Assembly: GCA_900317325.1 (NCBI GenBank)
Contig: ONGE01000026.1
Span: forward strand, 1 to 36,299
Length of the DNA stretch: 36,299 nucleotides
Direction of reading: 5' to 3'
DNA from: an uncultured Prevotellaceae bacterium
Lineage (GTDB): Bacteria; Bacteroidota; Bacteroidia; Bacteroidales; Muribaculaceae
This document shows positions 1 to 8,030 of the stretch, one piece after another. The first letter of the stretch is position 1; each line of letters begins with the position of its first letter. The position numbers and the translations under genes were made by a program. Under the pieces are notes generated by a model. That model ran no database searches. It was given only the letters and a program-made list of their open reading frames with translations, and had not been told where the DNA came from.

Positions 1-25
1 CATTCAATTGTAACGAATGAAACTA

Positions 26-65
26 ATTGCATCCGCATTCCGACCAACTGGAGTGCGGATGCAAT
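26..65 (+). terminator. Terminator-like hairpin of a gene left of the window
   Basis: A 16-bp stem (26-41 with 50-65, one mismatch) closes an 8-nt loop and is followed by a T-rich stretch (66-83). It contains the GCATCCGC block that recurs in other gaps of the window. It probably ends a plus-strand transcript from outside the window; the T-tract is interrupted, so this is only likely. Confidence 0.55.
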
Positions 66-144
66 ATTGTTATAGTTGTTTTTAAAATCTTGGCGTCTTA
101 GCGTGGGGCCCTGGTTGCGGCCACGCCAGGGCGAGGCCCTACAG

Positions 145-201
145 GCGGATGCCTCTCTAATCACTAATCACTAATCTCTAACCTGCTCGCGTCAGCGAGC
201 A
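145..201 (+). repeat. Composite interspersed repeat, copy 1
   Basis: Three parts in order: GCGGATGCC (145-153), four degenerate heptamers close to CACTAAT (155-182), and a hairpin with stem TGCTCGC/GCGAGCA and a 4-nt loop (184-201). The same parts occur in inverse order at 18635-18691, which marks it as an element rather than chance. Confidence 0.75.
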
Positions 202-302
202 TAATAACCTCTAATTTGCGAGCAGTGCGAGTATTTTTTTGGTTAAATAATGTTAAATATTGTGAATGATGATATTGTTCGAGGGGGTTTCACACATTAA
301 AT

Positions 303-334
303 ATTGCGTGTATGCGATAAAAAGAGTACTTTTG
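303..334 (+). promoter_or_regulatory. Promoter of the rimP-nusA-infB-folK operon
   Basis: TACTTTTG at 327-334 matches the Bacteroidetes -7 consensus TAnnTTTG exactly. ATTG at 303-306 is a one-mismatch -33 box with a 20-bp spacer. This predicts a leader of about 125 nt before rimP. Confidence 0.7.
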
Positions 335-463
335 CGCCAGCATTCGTGAGAGGGGGCATCGGGCTTCCTCGTTTTTATTATAATTTGAGTTGCCGATTGG
401 CGTGTTTCGGGCCTTGTGACCTGCATGAATGACGATTGGTGACCCATTAAATGAGAATATAGA

Positions 464-931
464 ATGATTGACAAGACGGAACTGGAAAAAGTGATTAACG
501 GGGCGCTTGAAGGCACCAATATGTATCTTGTCACCCTCAAGGTGAGCAAGGACAACGTGATTGATGTGGCTCTGGACAGTGACGAGGACATCACCATCGA
601 CGATTGCATCGCTGTCAACGATGCGGTGCTCGCAGCATTTGACCGCGACGAGGGTGAGGACTATGAGTTGACCGTGGGTTCCTACGGCATCACGTCGCCG
701 CTGCTGCTGCCTCGCCAGTACCGCAAGAATATCGGTTATGAGGTCGAGGTGCTGACAGCCGACGGGCGTAAGCTCAAGGGCGTCATCGCCGACGCCGATG
801 ACGAGGGCTTCGTCCTGACCATGACCGTTAAACGCAAGCTGGAGGGCAAGAAACGCCCCGAGCTGGTGGAGGAGCAAGAGCGCTTCAATTACAGTGACAT
901 CAAACAAACTAAAAATATCATCAAAATCTAG
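464..931 (+). CDS. rimP: Ribosome maturation factor RimP
   Basis: RimP binds the free 30S subunit in the cytoplasm and assists late assembly. The 155 residues fit the family length. The N-terminal alpha/beta domain (about 1-75) includes the D-E-D-I-T-I-D-D segment and the helix that follows. The C-terminal SH3-like beta barrel (about 85-150) starts after the S-P-L-L-L-P-R-Q-Y motif, equivalent to the family's 'SPGL-R-L' stretch. It is first in an operon with nusA and infB, the conserved bacterial order. The ATG at 464 is the first in frame after the promoter; no Shine-Dalgarno sequence is seen, as is normal for this phylum. The last residues are lysine/isoleucine-rich and AT-rich. Confidence 0.95.
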   Translation: MIDKTELEKVINGALEGTNMYLVTLKVSKDNVIDVALDSDEDITIDDCIAVNDAVLAAFDRDEGEDYELTVGSYGITSPLLLPRQYRKNIGYEVEVLTADGRKLKGVIADADDEGFVLTMTVKRKLEGKKRPELVEEQERFNYSDIKQTKNIIKI

Positions 932-936
932 CTTTT

Positions 937-1008
937 GCGATTAGCGATGAGCAACAGGCCGGCATTATCGACGGCCGACAGCTAACGGCTAACAGGTAAT
1001 GGCTAAAG
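937..1008 (+). repeat. Heptamer arrays in the rimP-nusA gap
   Basis: Two degenerate heptamer arrays fill most of the 89-nt gap: three units close to GCGATKA (937-957) and four units close to GCTAACG (981-1008), separated by a short GGCC-containing inverted repeat (about 957-977). They lie inside an operon, so they are transcribed. Confidence 0.7.
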
Positions 1009-1020
1009 ACAAAAAAGATT

Positions 1021-2271
1021 ATGGCTAAAAGAGAAGAAGCGGTCAACATGACCGAGCAGTTTGCCGAGTTTAAGGAACTCAAGGACATCGACAAGACGAC
1101 ATTGATCAGCGTGCTCGAGGAGTCTTTCCGCAGCGTGCTGTCCAAGATGTTCGGCAACGACGACAACTTTGACGTGATCGTGAACCCCGACAAGGGTGAC
1201 TGTGAGATCTATCAGAATCTGGAGGTCGTGGAAGATGGTGAGGTGGAGAACCCCAACAAGCAGATCTCGCTGAGTGACGCTCAGGCCGATGACGACCCCG
1301 ACTGTGAGGTGGGCGAGGAGCACACCCGCAAGATCGACTTCGCCAAGTTCGGCCGTCGTGCGATCCTGAACCTGCGCCAGACGCTGGCCAGCAAGATTCT
1401 GGACCTGCAGAAGGATGCCATCTACAACAAGTTCAAGGCCCTTGAAGGTCAGCTGGTTGCCGGTGAGGTCTATCAAGTGTGGAAGCGCGAGGTGCTGCTG
1501 CTCGACGATGACAAGAACGAGCTGCTGCTTCCCAAGGAGGAGCAGATTCCTACCGACATCTACCGCAAGGGCGATGTGGTGCGTGCCGTGATCGAGAAGG
1601 TGGACAACACCAACAACAATCCCAAGATCATCGTTTCGCGTACCAGCCAGAACTTCCTGCGCCGCCTGTTCGAGCAGGAGGTGCCCGAGATTCACGACGG
1701 CCTGATTGTCATCCGCGCCGTGGCCCGCATTCCGGGTGAACGTGCCAAGATCGCCGTCGAGAGCTATGATGACCGCATCGACCCCGTCGGCGCCTGCGTG
1801 GGTGTGAAGGGAGCCCGCATCCATGGCATCGTGCGCGAGCTGCGCAACGAGAACATCGACGTGATCAACTACACGACCAACTCCCAGCTGCTCATCCAGC
1901 GCGCGCTGAGCCCCGCCAAGATCTCGTCGATCCGCATGGACGAGGAGAACAAGCACGTCGAGGTGTTCCTGCGCCCCGAGGAGGTGTCGCTGGCCATCGG
2001 TAAGGGCGGCTTGAACATCAAGCTGGCAAGCATTCTTACCGGTTACAGCATCGACGTTTACCGCGATGTGGAGACCGAGGAGGACATCTACCTGGATGAG
2101 TTCAAGGACGAGGTTGACGAGTGGGTTATCGAAGCCCTCAAGAACGTGGGTCTGGCCACTGCCAAGTCGGTGCTGCGCACGCCGCGTCAGGACCTCATCG
2201 ACCGTGCCGACCTGGAGGAGGACACGGTGGACAACCTGTTGAACATCCTGCGTGCCGAGTTTGAGGAGTAA
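1021..2271 (+). CDS. nusA: Transcription termination/antitermination factor NusA
   Basis: NusA binds RNA polymerase and nascent RNA and modulates pausing, termination and antitermination. The 416-residue protein has the RNA-polymerase-binding N-terminal domain (about 1-125), an S1 domain (about 140-200), and two KH domains with GxxG loops in G-V-K-G-A-R-I and G-K-G-G-L-N-I (about 205-350). A short acidic helix-hairpin tail (360-416) follows; the duplicated acidic repeats of the 495-residue E. coli protein are absent, as in other Bacteroidetes. The start at 1021 gives M-A-K-R-E-E, which fits the family N-terminus. An ATG at 999 is out of frame and lies in the heptamer array. Confidence 0.97.
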   Translation: MAKREEAVNMTEQFAEFKELKDIDKTTLISVLEESFRSVLSKMFGNDDNFDVIVNPDKGDCEIYQNLEVVEDGEVENPNKQISLSDAQADDDPDCEVGEEHTRKIDFAKFGRRAILNLRQTLASKILDLQKDAIYNKFKALEGQLVAGEVYQVWKREVLLLDDDKNELLLPKEEQIPTDIYRKGDVVRAVIEKVDNTNNNPKIIVSRTSQNFLRRLFEQEVPEIHDGLIVIRAVARIPGERAKIAVESYDDRIDPVGACVGVKGARIHGIVRELRNENIDVINYTTNSQLLIQRALSPAKISSIRMDEENKHVEVFLRPEEVSLAIGKGGLNIKLASILTGYSIDVYRDVETEEDIYLDEFKDEVDEWVIEALKNVGLATAKSVLRTPRQDLIDRADLEEDTVDNLLNILRAEFEE

Positions 2272-2387
2272 TCGACCTGCGGCACAATATTGAAAGCGAG
2301 TTAATTCATCAATTACATCTCACCGACAAAAACAAAAATATCAGCCGAAAGCATATTGCCGAAAGCGAACCGATAAAAAACAACATA

Positions 2388-5195
2388 ATGGCGATAAAAA
2401 TCAGTAAAGTCATCAAAGACCTGAACGTGGGTAGGCAGACCATTGAGGAATTCCTTCACAAGAAGGGCATCGAAATCAGCGCGAACATCAACGCGAAGAT
2501 CGAGGACGATGTCTATGAGATGCTTGTCAAGGAGTTCAAGCCCGACATGGACCTCAAGAGCAAGTCGGACAAAATGGCCACCGAGCGGCAGAAGGAGAAA
2601 GCCAAGCAGATTGCTGCGGCCAAGGAGTCTCACGAAATCAAGACAGTCATCCCTGGTCAGAAACCTAAAGTGCTGGGGAAGATTGACCTTGAGGCTGCCG
2701 GCAAACCTAAGCCGGTAGTCAAGCCCGAGCCTGCTCCCGAAGTCATCGAGGAGAAGCCTGCCGAACCCAAGGTTGAGGAAAAGCCGGCCGAGCAGACGGT
2801 CGAGCAACCCAAGGTGGTCAAGGAGAAGCCCGAACCCGAAGTTGTGGCAGAAACCACCACTCCGGCCCAGGAGCCTGCTCCCGAGCCTGTCGTTGCAGTT
2901 GAGCCCGAGCCGCAAGAGGAGGTTCCTGCCCCCGCCGAGGAGGTCAGCGACAGCGCCGAGGGTGGCGACGAAGTGTTCAAGCCGGTATCCGAGAGCGTGA
3001 GCGGCCCGCAACTCAAGGTCGTGGGCAAGGTCGATCTCACCTCGCTCAACCAGCAGACGCGTCCCCGCAAGAAGAGCAAGGAGGAGAAACGCAACGAGCG
3101 TATCGCCAAGGCTCAGGCCGAGGGAGGCAAGCGCAAGCGCAAACGCATCGGCAAGGAGAAGGTGGATATCGAGAGCGCCGGCAACCAGACTGCATCGCAG
3201 CAGGGTAAGAACCGCGGCGGTAACAAGGATGACCAGGGCGGCAAGCGCAACAAGGACAAGAAGGGCAACCGCAAGCCCCTGCGTCCCGAAGTGAGCGAGG
3301 AGGATGTTCAGCGCCAGATGAAGGAGACGCTGGCCCGTCTGACCGCCAAGAGCAACAAGAAAGCCGCTGCAACCCGTCGTCGCGAGAAGCGCGAGGAACA
3401 CCGTGAGGAGGCCCGCGAGGAGGCCGCACTGGCAGCAGCTCAGAGCAAGACGCTGAAACTCACCGAGTTTGTTACGGCCAATGACTTGGCTATGATGATG
3501 AACGTGCCCATCAACAAGGTTATCGCCACTTGTATGAATCTGGGCGTGATGGTGAGCATCAACCAGCGTCTCGATGCCGAGACCATCAATATCGTGGCCG
3601 ACGAATTCGGCTTCAAGACCGAATACACCAGTGCCGAGGTTGCCGAGGCCATCAGCGAGGAGGAAGACCGTCCCGAAGACCTCGTTCAGCGTTCTCCCGT
3701 GGTTACCGTCATGGGCCATGTGGATCACGGTAAGACGTCGTTGCTGGACTACATCCGCAACTCTAACGTGATTGCCGGTGAGGCCGGTGGTATTACCCAG
3801 CACATCGGTGCCTACAACGTGAAGTTGGCCAACGGCCGTCGCATCACGTTCCTGGACACTCCTGGTCACGAGGCGTTCACCGCCATGCGTGCCCGCGGTG
3901 CCAAGGTGACCGATATCGTTATCGTCATTGTCGCTGCCGACGACAGCGTCATGCCCCAGACCATCGAGGCGCTCAATCACGCATCGGCGGCTGGTGTGCC
4001 CATCATCTTCGCTATCAACAAGATTGACAAGCCGAGCGCCAATCCCGAGAAAATCAAGGAGGAGCTCGCCAATCTTAACTACCTGGTCGAAGACTGGGGC
4101 GGCAAATACCAGAGCCAGGATATCTCGGCCAAGAAGGGTATCGGCGTGGAAGAACTGATGGAGAAGGTGCTGCTCGAGGCCGATATGCTTGACCTCAAGG
4201 CCAACCCCAACCGCAAGGCCACGGGTTCCATCATCGAGTCGTCGCTCGACAAGGGCCGCGGCTACATCGCTACTGTGCTGGTCGACAACGGCACCCTGCA
4301 TGTGGGTGACATTGTGCTGGCCGGTACCCACTTCGGTAAGGTGAAGGCCATGTTCAACGAGCGCAACGTGCGCATCGATGAGAGCGGTCCTTCGACCCCG
4401 GCTTTGATTCTGGGTCTGAACGGTGCTCCCACGGCAGGTGACAAGTTTAATGTGATGGACACCGACCAGGAGGCCCGCCAGATTGCCAACAAGCGCGAGC
4501 AGCTCCAGCGCGAGCAGAGCCGCCGCACCCAGCATCGTGTGAGCCTCGAGGACATCGGTCGTCGTCGCGCGCTGGGTGAGTTCCATGAGCTCAACTGTAT
4601 CGTCAAGGGTGATGTGGACGGCTCGATCGAGGCCCTGAGCGACTCGCTCATCAAACTCTCGACCCCCGAGGTTCAAGTCAATGTCATCCACAAGGCTGTG
4701 GGTGCCATCACCGAGAGCGACGTTACCCTGGCAGCAGCCAGCGACGCCTACATCATCGGTTTCCAGGTGCGTCCGTCGGCTTCGGCCAAGCGCGCCGCCG
4801 AGCAGGAGGGTGTGGACATCCGTTTGTATTCCATCATCTATGACGCCATCGAGGAGGTCAAGAGTGCTATGGAAGGTATGCTCCAGCCCGACATCAAGGA
4901 GGAGGTTACCGGCAGCGCCGAGGTGCGCCAGGTTTACCACATCAGCAAGGTGGGCACCATCGCCGGCGCCATGGTTGTCGAGGGCAAGATCAAGCGTGGC
5001 AGCAAGGTGCGCGTGATTCGCGACGGTATTGTTATCCACACTGGCGAACTGGCCTCGCTCAAGCGCTTCAAGGATGATGCCAAGGAGGTTACCAGCGGCT
5101 TTGACTGCGGTTTGAGCCTCAAGTCGTTCAACGACCTGCAAGAGATGGACATCATCGAGGCCTTTGAGGAAATCGAGGTTCACAAGACCTTGTAA
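2388..5195 (+). CDS. infB: Translation initiation factor IF-2
   Basis: IF-2 is the GTPase that places initiator tRNA in the P site and promotes subunit joining. The 935 residues begin with an IF2 N-terminal module (about 1-60), then a long Pro/Glu-rich and then Lys/Arg-rich linker (about 65-350) typical of Bacteroidetes IF-2. A second IF2_N fold (about 357-415) precedes the GTP-binding domain. P-loop GHVDHGKT is at 443-450, followed by DTPGHEAF, the NKID specificity motif and SAKKG. Domains II, III and IV follow to the C-terminus. It lies 116 nt after nusA; that gap contains repeated CCGAAAGC words but no clear promoter. folK follows after 3 nt. Confidence 0.98.
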   Translation: MAIKISKVIKDLNVGRQTIEEFLHKKGIEISANINAKIEDDVYEMLVKEFKPDMDLKSKSDKMATERQKEKAKQIAAAKESHEIKTVIPGQKPKVLGKIDLEAAGKPKPVVKPEPAPEVIEEKPAEPKVEEKPAEQTVEQPKVVKEKPEPEVVAETTTPAQEPAPEPVVAVEPEPQEEVPAPAEEVSDSAEGGDEVFKPVSESVSGPQLKVVGKVDLTSLNQQTRPRKKSKEEKRNERIAKAQAEGGKRKRKRIGKEKVDIESAGNQTASQQGKNRGGNKDDQGGKRNKDKKGNRKPLRPEVSEEDVQRQMKETLARLTAKSNKKAAATRRREKREEHREEAREEAALAAAQSKTLKLTEFVTANDLAMMMNVPINKVIATCMNLGVMVSINQRLDAETINIVADEFGFKTEYTSAEVAEAISEEEDRPEDLVQRSPVVTVMGHVDHGKTSLLDYIRNSNVIAGEAGGITQHIGAYNVKLANGRRITFLDTPGHEAFTAMRARGAKVTDIVIVIVAADDSVMPQTIEALNHASAAGVPIIFAINKIDKPSANPEKIKEELANLNYLVEDWGGKYQSQDISAKKGIGVEELMEKVLLEADMLDLKANPNRKATGSIIESSLDKGRGYIATVLVDNGTLHVGDIVLAGTHFGKVKAMFNERNVRIDESGPSTPALILGLNGAPTAGDKFNVMDTDQEARQIANKREQLQREQSRRTQHRVSLEDIGRRRALGEFHELNCIVKGDVDGSIEALSDSLIKLSTPEVQVNVIHKAVGAITESDVTLAAASDAYIIGFQVRPSASAKRAAEQEGVDIRLYSIIYDAIEEVKSAMEGMLQPDIKEEVTGSAEVRQVYHISKVGTIAGAMVVEGKIKRGSKVRVIRDGIVIHTGELASLKRFKDDAKEVTSGFDCGLSLKSFNDLQEMDIIEAFEEIEVHKTL

Positions 5196-5198
5196 AAG

Positions 5199-5666
5199 AT
5201 GAAATATTACCTGAATATAGGTAGTAACATGGGCGAACGGCGCGATAACCTCTATCGCGCCGTCGTTGCATTAGTGGCGGGGAACAGCGAATGCGCTGTC
5301 TCGAGCATTGTCGAGAGTGAGCCGTGGGGTTTCGAGAGTGAGCACCGTTTCATGAATCTGGGGATGAGTCTGGAAAGTGACCTGGAACCCCTGCAGATGC
5401 TCGACCGCATCCACGATATCGAGCGCGGCCTGGGCAGTGCGTCTCACCGCGACGAGCACGGCGGCTACATCGACCGCCTGGTGGACATCGATATCGTCGC
5501 CATCGACGATATGGTCATTGACAAGCCCGAGTTGCAGGTGCCGCACCCGCATCTGCCCGAGCGCGACTTCTTTCTCAAGCCCATGATGCAGCTGGCCCCT
5601 GAATGGCGGCACCCTGTTACAGGCCTTACCGCCGCCCAGATGCTGGAAGCGATGAATGATCGTTAG
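5199..5666 (+). CDS. folK: 2-Amino-4-hydroxy-6-hydroxymethyldihydropteridine pyrophosphokinase (HPPK)
   Basis: HPPK transfers pyrophosphate from ATP to 6-hydroxymethyl-7,8-dihydropterin, the step before dihydropteroate synthesis in the folate pathway. The 155 residues fit a monofunctional enzyme. Visible marks are the N-terminal L-N-I-G-S-N-M-G motif, E-S-E-P-W-G-F, the R-x-x-D-I-D-I metal-binding segment (around 93-99) and the P-H-P-x-L-P-x-R-x-F substrate loop (about 113-122). It starts only 3 nt after the infB stop, so it is probably translated by reinitiation or coupling in the same operon. Its end lies 6 nt from the end of the convergent AraC-type gene, with no terminator visible between them. 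Confidence 0.95.
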   Translation: MKYYLNIGSNMGERRDNLYRAVVALVAGNSECAVSSIVESEPWGFESEHRFMNLGMSLESDLEPLQMLDRIHDIERGLGSASHRDEHGGYIDRLVDIDIVAIDDMVIDKPELQVPHPHLPERDFFLKPMMQLAPEWRHPVTGLTAAQMLEAMNDR

Positions 5667-5672
5667 GGAAGA

Positions 5673-6566
5673 CTATTTGCCGTAGTTGTTGGCCTTGCGA
5701 TAGTTGTTGGGAGAAAGTCCCAAGTGCTTTTTAACGTATTTACCGAAGAATGACAGGTTGTCGAATCCCATTTCGGCAGCCACTTCCTTGATGCCCAGGT
5801 CGCTGTAGAGCAGCAGTTGCTTGATGCGGCTGATGACGGCGGTGGCGATGAGTTCGCTGGGCGTGTAGTCGCTGTGCTTGCGGCACACGCTGGTCAGGTA
5901 TTTGGGAGAAACACACAGTTCGTTGGCATAGGACTTGACACTGCGGTTCGCATTGGTGTTCTCGGCCAGCATGAGCATGAAGCGGCGGAAGATGCGGTCA
6001 CCCTGGCGCAGCATGTCGTCGCCGTCCTTATTGAGGTGCTGATTGATGTTGGACAACAGGTCATAGGCAAAGCAGCGGATGATGTCCCTCATCGTCTCCC
6101 GGCCGAAGTTCATCTCGGGGTGATCCATCTTGAAGACGAGCAGGTCGTAGTACTTGACCATCAGGTCGATATCGTCTTGACCCATCTTGATGACAGGGTT
6201 AGAAAGGATGTGCATCACCGACTTCATCAGACTCTTGTTGATGAACGAGAAGCCGATATCGGTGCTCATGGCGCAGATCAGGCATCGGAAGTCGTCGCTG
6301 TGGCTCACGTTATCGATAACCATCTTGCGGTCGACGATGAGCGAACTGTTCTTGTCCAGGTGATAGGGGACGGCATTGAGTTCCAGCGACAAAGACCCCT
6401 CAAGCACCATGACATAGGCGATGAAATTGACTTTGAACTGTTTCATCAGCCCGGGGATGGACGTGATGTTGTCGGCGAAGTAGATCTCGCCGTCATTGTA
6501 CTTCAGGTTGTGGTACACCTGCGGAACGTCGTGCAGGTCCAATTCGGTGACTTTGTTCTGTTTCAT
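5673..6566 (-). CDS. AraC-family transcriptional regulator
   Basis: A 297-residue DNA-binding regulator. The N-terminal half (about 15-150) has a cupin-like beta-rich pattern of a ligand-sensing domain. The C-terminal 100 residues hold two helix-turn-helix motifs: A-N-E-L-C-V-S-P-K-Y-L near 215, and I-K-E-V-A-A-E-M-G-F followed by S-F-F-G-K-Y-V-K-K-H-L-G-L-S-P near 260-290, the AraC family signature. The gene is convergent with folK. Its target and inducer cannot be read from the sequence; the lipoprotein gene on the other side of the spacer is the nearest divergent candidate. Confidence 0.92.
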   Translation of the reverse strand: MKQNKVTELDLHDVPQVYHNLKYNDGEIYFADNITSIPGLMKQFKVNFIAYVMVLEGSLSLELNAVPYHLDKNSSLIVDRKMVIDNVSHSDDFRCLICAMSTDIGFSFINKSLMKSVMHILSNPVIKMGQDDIDLMVKYYDLLVFKMDHPEMNFGRETMRDIIRCFAYDLLSNINQHLNKDGDDMLRQGDRIFRRFMLMLAENTNANRSVKSYANELCVSPKYLTSVCRKHSDYTPSELIATAVISRIKQLLLYSDLGIKEVAAEMGFDNLSFFGKYVKKHLGLSPNNYRKANNYGK

Positions 6567-6586
6567 GTTGTCCGCATTTATGACTG

Positions 6587-6618
6587 CGAAGTTACCACCT
6601 TTTTCTCATAATAGCAAG
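6587..6618 (-). promoter_or_regulatory. Probable promoter of the AraC-family gene
   Basis: On the minus strand TAACTTCG (6587-6594) is one mismatch from TAnnTTTG, and CTTG (6615-6618) is one mismatch from TTTG with a 20-bp spacer. It would give a leader of about 15-20 nt. Confidence 0.5.
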
Positions 6619-6733
6619 CCCACACAAGCCCACGCGCAAAAGAAAGCCCGATGAATGATTGTTTTATAACCATTAAACTGAATAATGATATTGATTTGTG
6701 CCGGTTTGCGGTAATACTGTAGAAAAAATGAAT

Positions 6734-6741
6734 TAAATTTG
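6734..6741 (+). promoter_or_regulatory. Possible -7 element for the lipoprotein gene
   Basis: TAAATTTG matches the -7 consensus, but the nearest TTTG upstream (6705-6708) is 25 bp away, longer than the usual 19-20 bp. If used, the leader would be close to 195 nt. Confidence 0.35.
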
Positions 6742-6940
6742 CATCGTCATAAGACCTGATGGGGCTATTGACAGACATAATAGAAAGCGCGATATCGATA
6801 TACTGGAAATGTGGACCTGGACATTGAGTCATTCACATGACGGTGTGGAGATTAGGTGGCTCCGTTTGTCTTTTATGTCTTGATAATCTTGCTAGCAAGC
6901 TGCATCGTGGAGCCATAGATGCCATTTAAAGATTAGAATT

Positions 6941-7432
6941 ATGATTAAAGTTATGAGACATGAAATGAGGTTTGTGGTATTGGCCCTCTTGGCCGTTCTT
7001 TGCTTTGCTTCGACCGGTTGTGTTAAATCTTCGGTGTCATCGGACGCAAAAGCTGCAAAAGAAGACCCCACCGCTGCTTTAAAGGAGCTGATCAAAAAGG
7101 ACGTAAAGGAAGATAACGAAAGCTGTCCCATGAATTTGGACAACGGAGTGATTTATGCGAGTGTCGAATATGATGAAGACGCTAATACGGTCACTTACAA
7201 ATATCTGGTAGAGAACTTTGATAATCTGGATGGAGGCGATGGTGCATTGAAGGAATCGTTGTTAGGCGCACTGGCTGAGGCTTGTGATAATGACGATAGC
7301 ATTGCCTATTTTAAGGCGGTGGCTGAGACAGGGACTAATCTGGTCTATCATTACTCTACCAACGATGATTATCGCGAAATAGTGATCAAGCCCTCAGATC
7401 TCCAAGCTGGCCTTCCTCAATTGAAGAAATAA
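6941..7432 (+). CDS. Small lipoprotein of unknown function
   Basis: A 163-residue protein with a lipoprotein signal: short basic start, hydrophobic segment F-V-V-L-A-L-L-A-V-L, and lipobox A-S-T-G-C with the lipidated cysteine at about residue 27. The mature part is acidic and soluble. It starts with a low-complexity linker (about 28-45, Ser/Ala/Lys), then a small alpha/beta domain with V-I-Y-A-S-V-E-Y, T-V-T-Y-K-Y-L-V-E-N and L-V-Y-H-Y-S-T-N. The alternation of strands and a helix recalls small periplasmic stress or DUF4878-like lipoproteins, but I do not recognise the family. It probably sits in the inner leaflet of the outer membrane. ATGs at codons 5 and 9 are alternative starts. Confidence 0.75.
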   Translation: MIKVMRHEMRFVVLALLAVLCFASTGCVKSSVSSDAKAAKEDPTAALKELIKKDVKEDNESCPMNLDNGVIYASVEYDEDANTVTYKYLVENFDNLDGGDGALKESLLGALAEACDNDDSIAYFKAVAETGTNLVYHYSTNDDYREIVIKPSDLQAGLPQLKK

Positions 7433-7512
7433 TCATCTCGGGATTGTCGGCAAGCGCCCGGTTGGCCATTTTAGGGAGAGGCCGTTTGCTGACATGATGG
7501 ATGACAAATGAA

Positions 7513-7544
7513 AAGCGGCGATCGGATTATTCCGGTCGCCGCTT
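7513..7544 (-). terminator. Intrinsic terminator of tRNA-Pro
   Basis: A 13-bp GC-rich stem with one mismatch (7513-7525 with 7532-7544) and a 6-nt loop lies 8 nt beyond the 3' end of the tRNA on the minus strand and is followed there by TTTTCATTTG. It may also help end the lipoprotein transcript on the plus strand, but T residues are few in that direction. Confidence 0.7.
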
Positions 7545-7551
7545 GCTTGAG

Positions 7552-7625
7552 TCGGGGTGAGAAGACTCGAACTTCCGGCCTCCACGTCCCGAACGTGGCG
7601 CGCTAACCAACTGTGCTACACCCCG
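7552..7625 (-). tRNA. tRNA-Pro (anticodon CGG)
   Basis: The minus strand folds into a standard 74-nt cloverleaf. The acceptor stem CGGGGTG pairs with CACCCCG, with discriminator A. The D arm contains AGTTGGTTAGC. The anticodon stem CCACG/CGTGG closes the loop TTCGGGA, so the anticodon is CGG with G37, as expected for proline. The variable loop is AGGCC-like and the T loop is TTCGAGT. The CCA end is not encoded. Confidence 0.96.
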
Positions 7626-7643
7626 AATCTCATTTGAGCGCGG

Positions 7644-7675
7644 CAAAGGTACTGCTTTTTTTTTAACTGAGCAAA
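7644..7675 (-). promoter_or_regulatory. Promoter of tRNA-Pro
   Basis: On the minus strand TTTG (7672-7675), a 20-bp spacer and TACCTTTG (7644-7651) match the Bacteroidetes consensus without a mismatch. The -7 box ends 19 bp before the tRNA 5' end, so the tRNA has its own promoter. Confidence 0.8.
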
Positions 7676-7688
7676 AAATTGCTCAGTT
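7665..7688. repeat. Perfect inverted repeat over the tRNA-Pro -33 box
   Basis: AACTGAGCAA (7665-7674) and TTGCTCAGTT (7679-7688) form a perfect 10-bp inverted repeat with a 4-nt AAAA loop. The -33 TTTG box lies in its left arm and loop. It is not followed by a T-tract on the minus strand, so it looks more like an operator or a processing hairpin than a terminator in that direction. Confidence 0.6.
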
Positions 7689-7769
7689 TATTTGAGTGGG
7701 ATGGATGGAGAGGACGGAATGGAGCGGTGATGTGGGGGGGTGTACGGGCTGCTTCATGGAGGTTTTTAG

Positions 7770-7966
7770 CGAGCCGGAGGCTCGCAATACATCGACGTGG
7801 GTTGCGGGGGCTTTTTTACGAGCCGGTGGCTCGCAATACATCGACGGGAGTGCGGGGGCTTTTTTACGAGCCGGTGGCTCGCAATACATCGACGGGAGTT
7901 GCGGGGACTTTTTTACGAGCCGGTGGCTCGCACTACCGGGACGGGGAGGGCGGGGGCGGTTTTTTA
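7770..7966. repeat. 48/49-bp tandem repeat, four copies
   Basis: Copies start at 7770, 7819, 7867 and 7916. Each contains the palindrome CGAGCCGGTGGCTCG, then CAATACATCGACG, a G-rich stretch and a run of five or six T. The fourth copy is degenerate in its second half. Each unit could form a small hairpin. Frames reading through it are artefacts of the repeat. Confidence 0.9.
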
Positions 7967-7982
7967 GGGGGCTGGCGAGAGG

Positions 7983-8004
7983 GAGGCGCAAGATTTTGCG
8001 CCTC
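7983..8004 (-). terminator. Hairpin just beyond the end of polA
   Basis: GAGGCGCAA (7983-7991) and TTGCGCCTC (7996-8004) form a perfect 9-bp stem with a 4-nt loop 26 nt after the polA stop. No T-tract follows on the minus strand, so termination is only possible. Confidence 0.4.
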
Positions 8005-8030
8005 TACAGGAGGGTGGGGCGGGGTTGAGG

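Larger units (their letters stand above)
1..463. other. Non-coding leader upstream of rimP
   Basis: No credible gene is seen in this stretch. It holds an intrinsic-terminator-like hairpin (26-65), two octamers of the form CTTRGCGT (89-104), a composite repeat (145-201), a second GCGAGC copy near 217-230, and the rimP promoter (303-334). The reading frames that cross it are antisense to rimP or low complexity. Confidence 0.7.
6567..6940. other. Divergent regulatory spacer between the AraC regulator and the lipoprotein
   Basis: The 374-nt spacer is AT-rich. It holds the probable AraC-gene promoter (6587-6618), a -7-like TAAATTTG (6734-6741) toward the lipoprotein, a 12-bp perfect palindrome CTTGCTAGCAAG (6888-6899), and a TGGCTCC/GGAGCCA inverted pair around it (about 6856-6917). 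These may be operator sites, but that is inference. I see no gene here. Confidence 0.5.
7433..8030. other. Repeat- and tRNA-bearing spacer between the lipoprotein gene and polA
   Basis: This 598-nt gap has no protein gene that I believe. It holds, left to right, a terminator hairpin (7513-7544), tRNA-Pro (7552-7625), its promoter (7644-7675) overlapped by an inverted repeat (7665-7688), a G-rich stretch, the 48/49-bp tandem repeat (7770-7966) and a perfect hairpin next to polA (7983-8004). Confidence 0.8.

Noticed and set aside
2313-5183. 956-codon open frame antisense to infB
   Set aside because: It mirrors the codon bias of infB, a clear IF-2 gene; its translation is Leu/Val/His-rich without domains. 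The long frames antisense to parC (27266-29845) and to the gene at 12990 (12963-14918) have the same cause.
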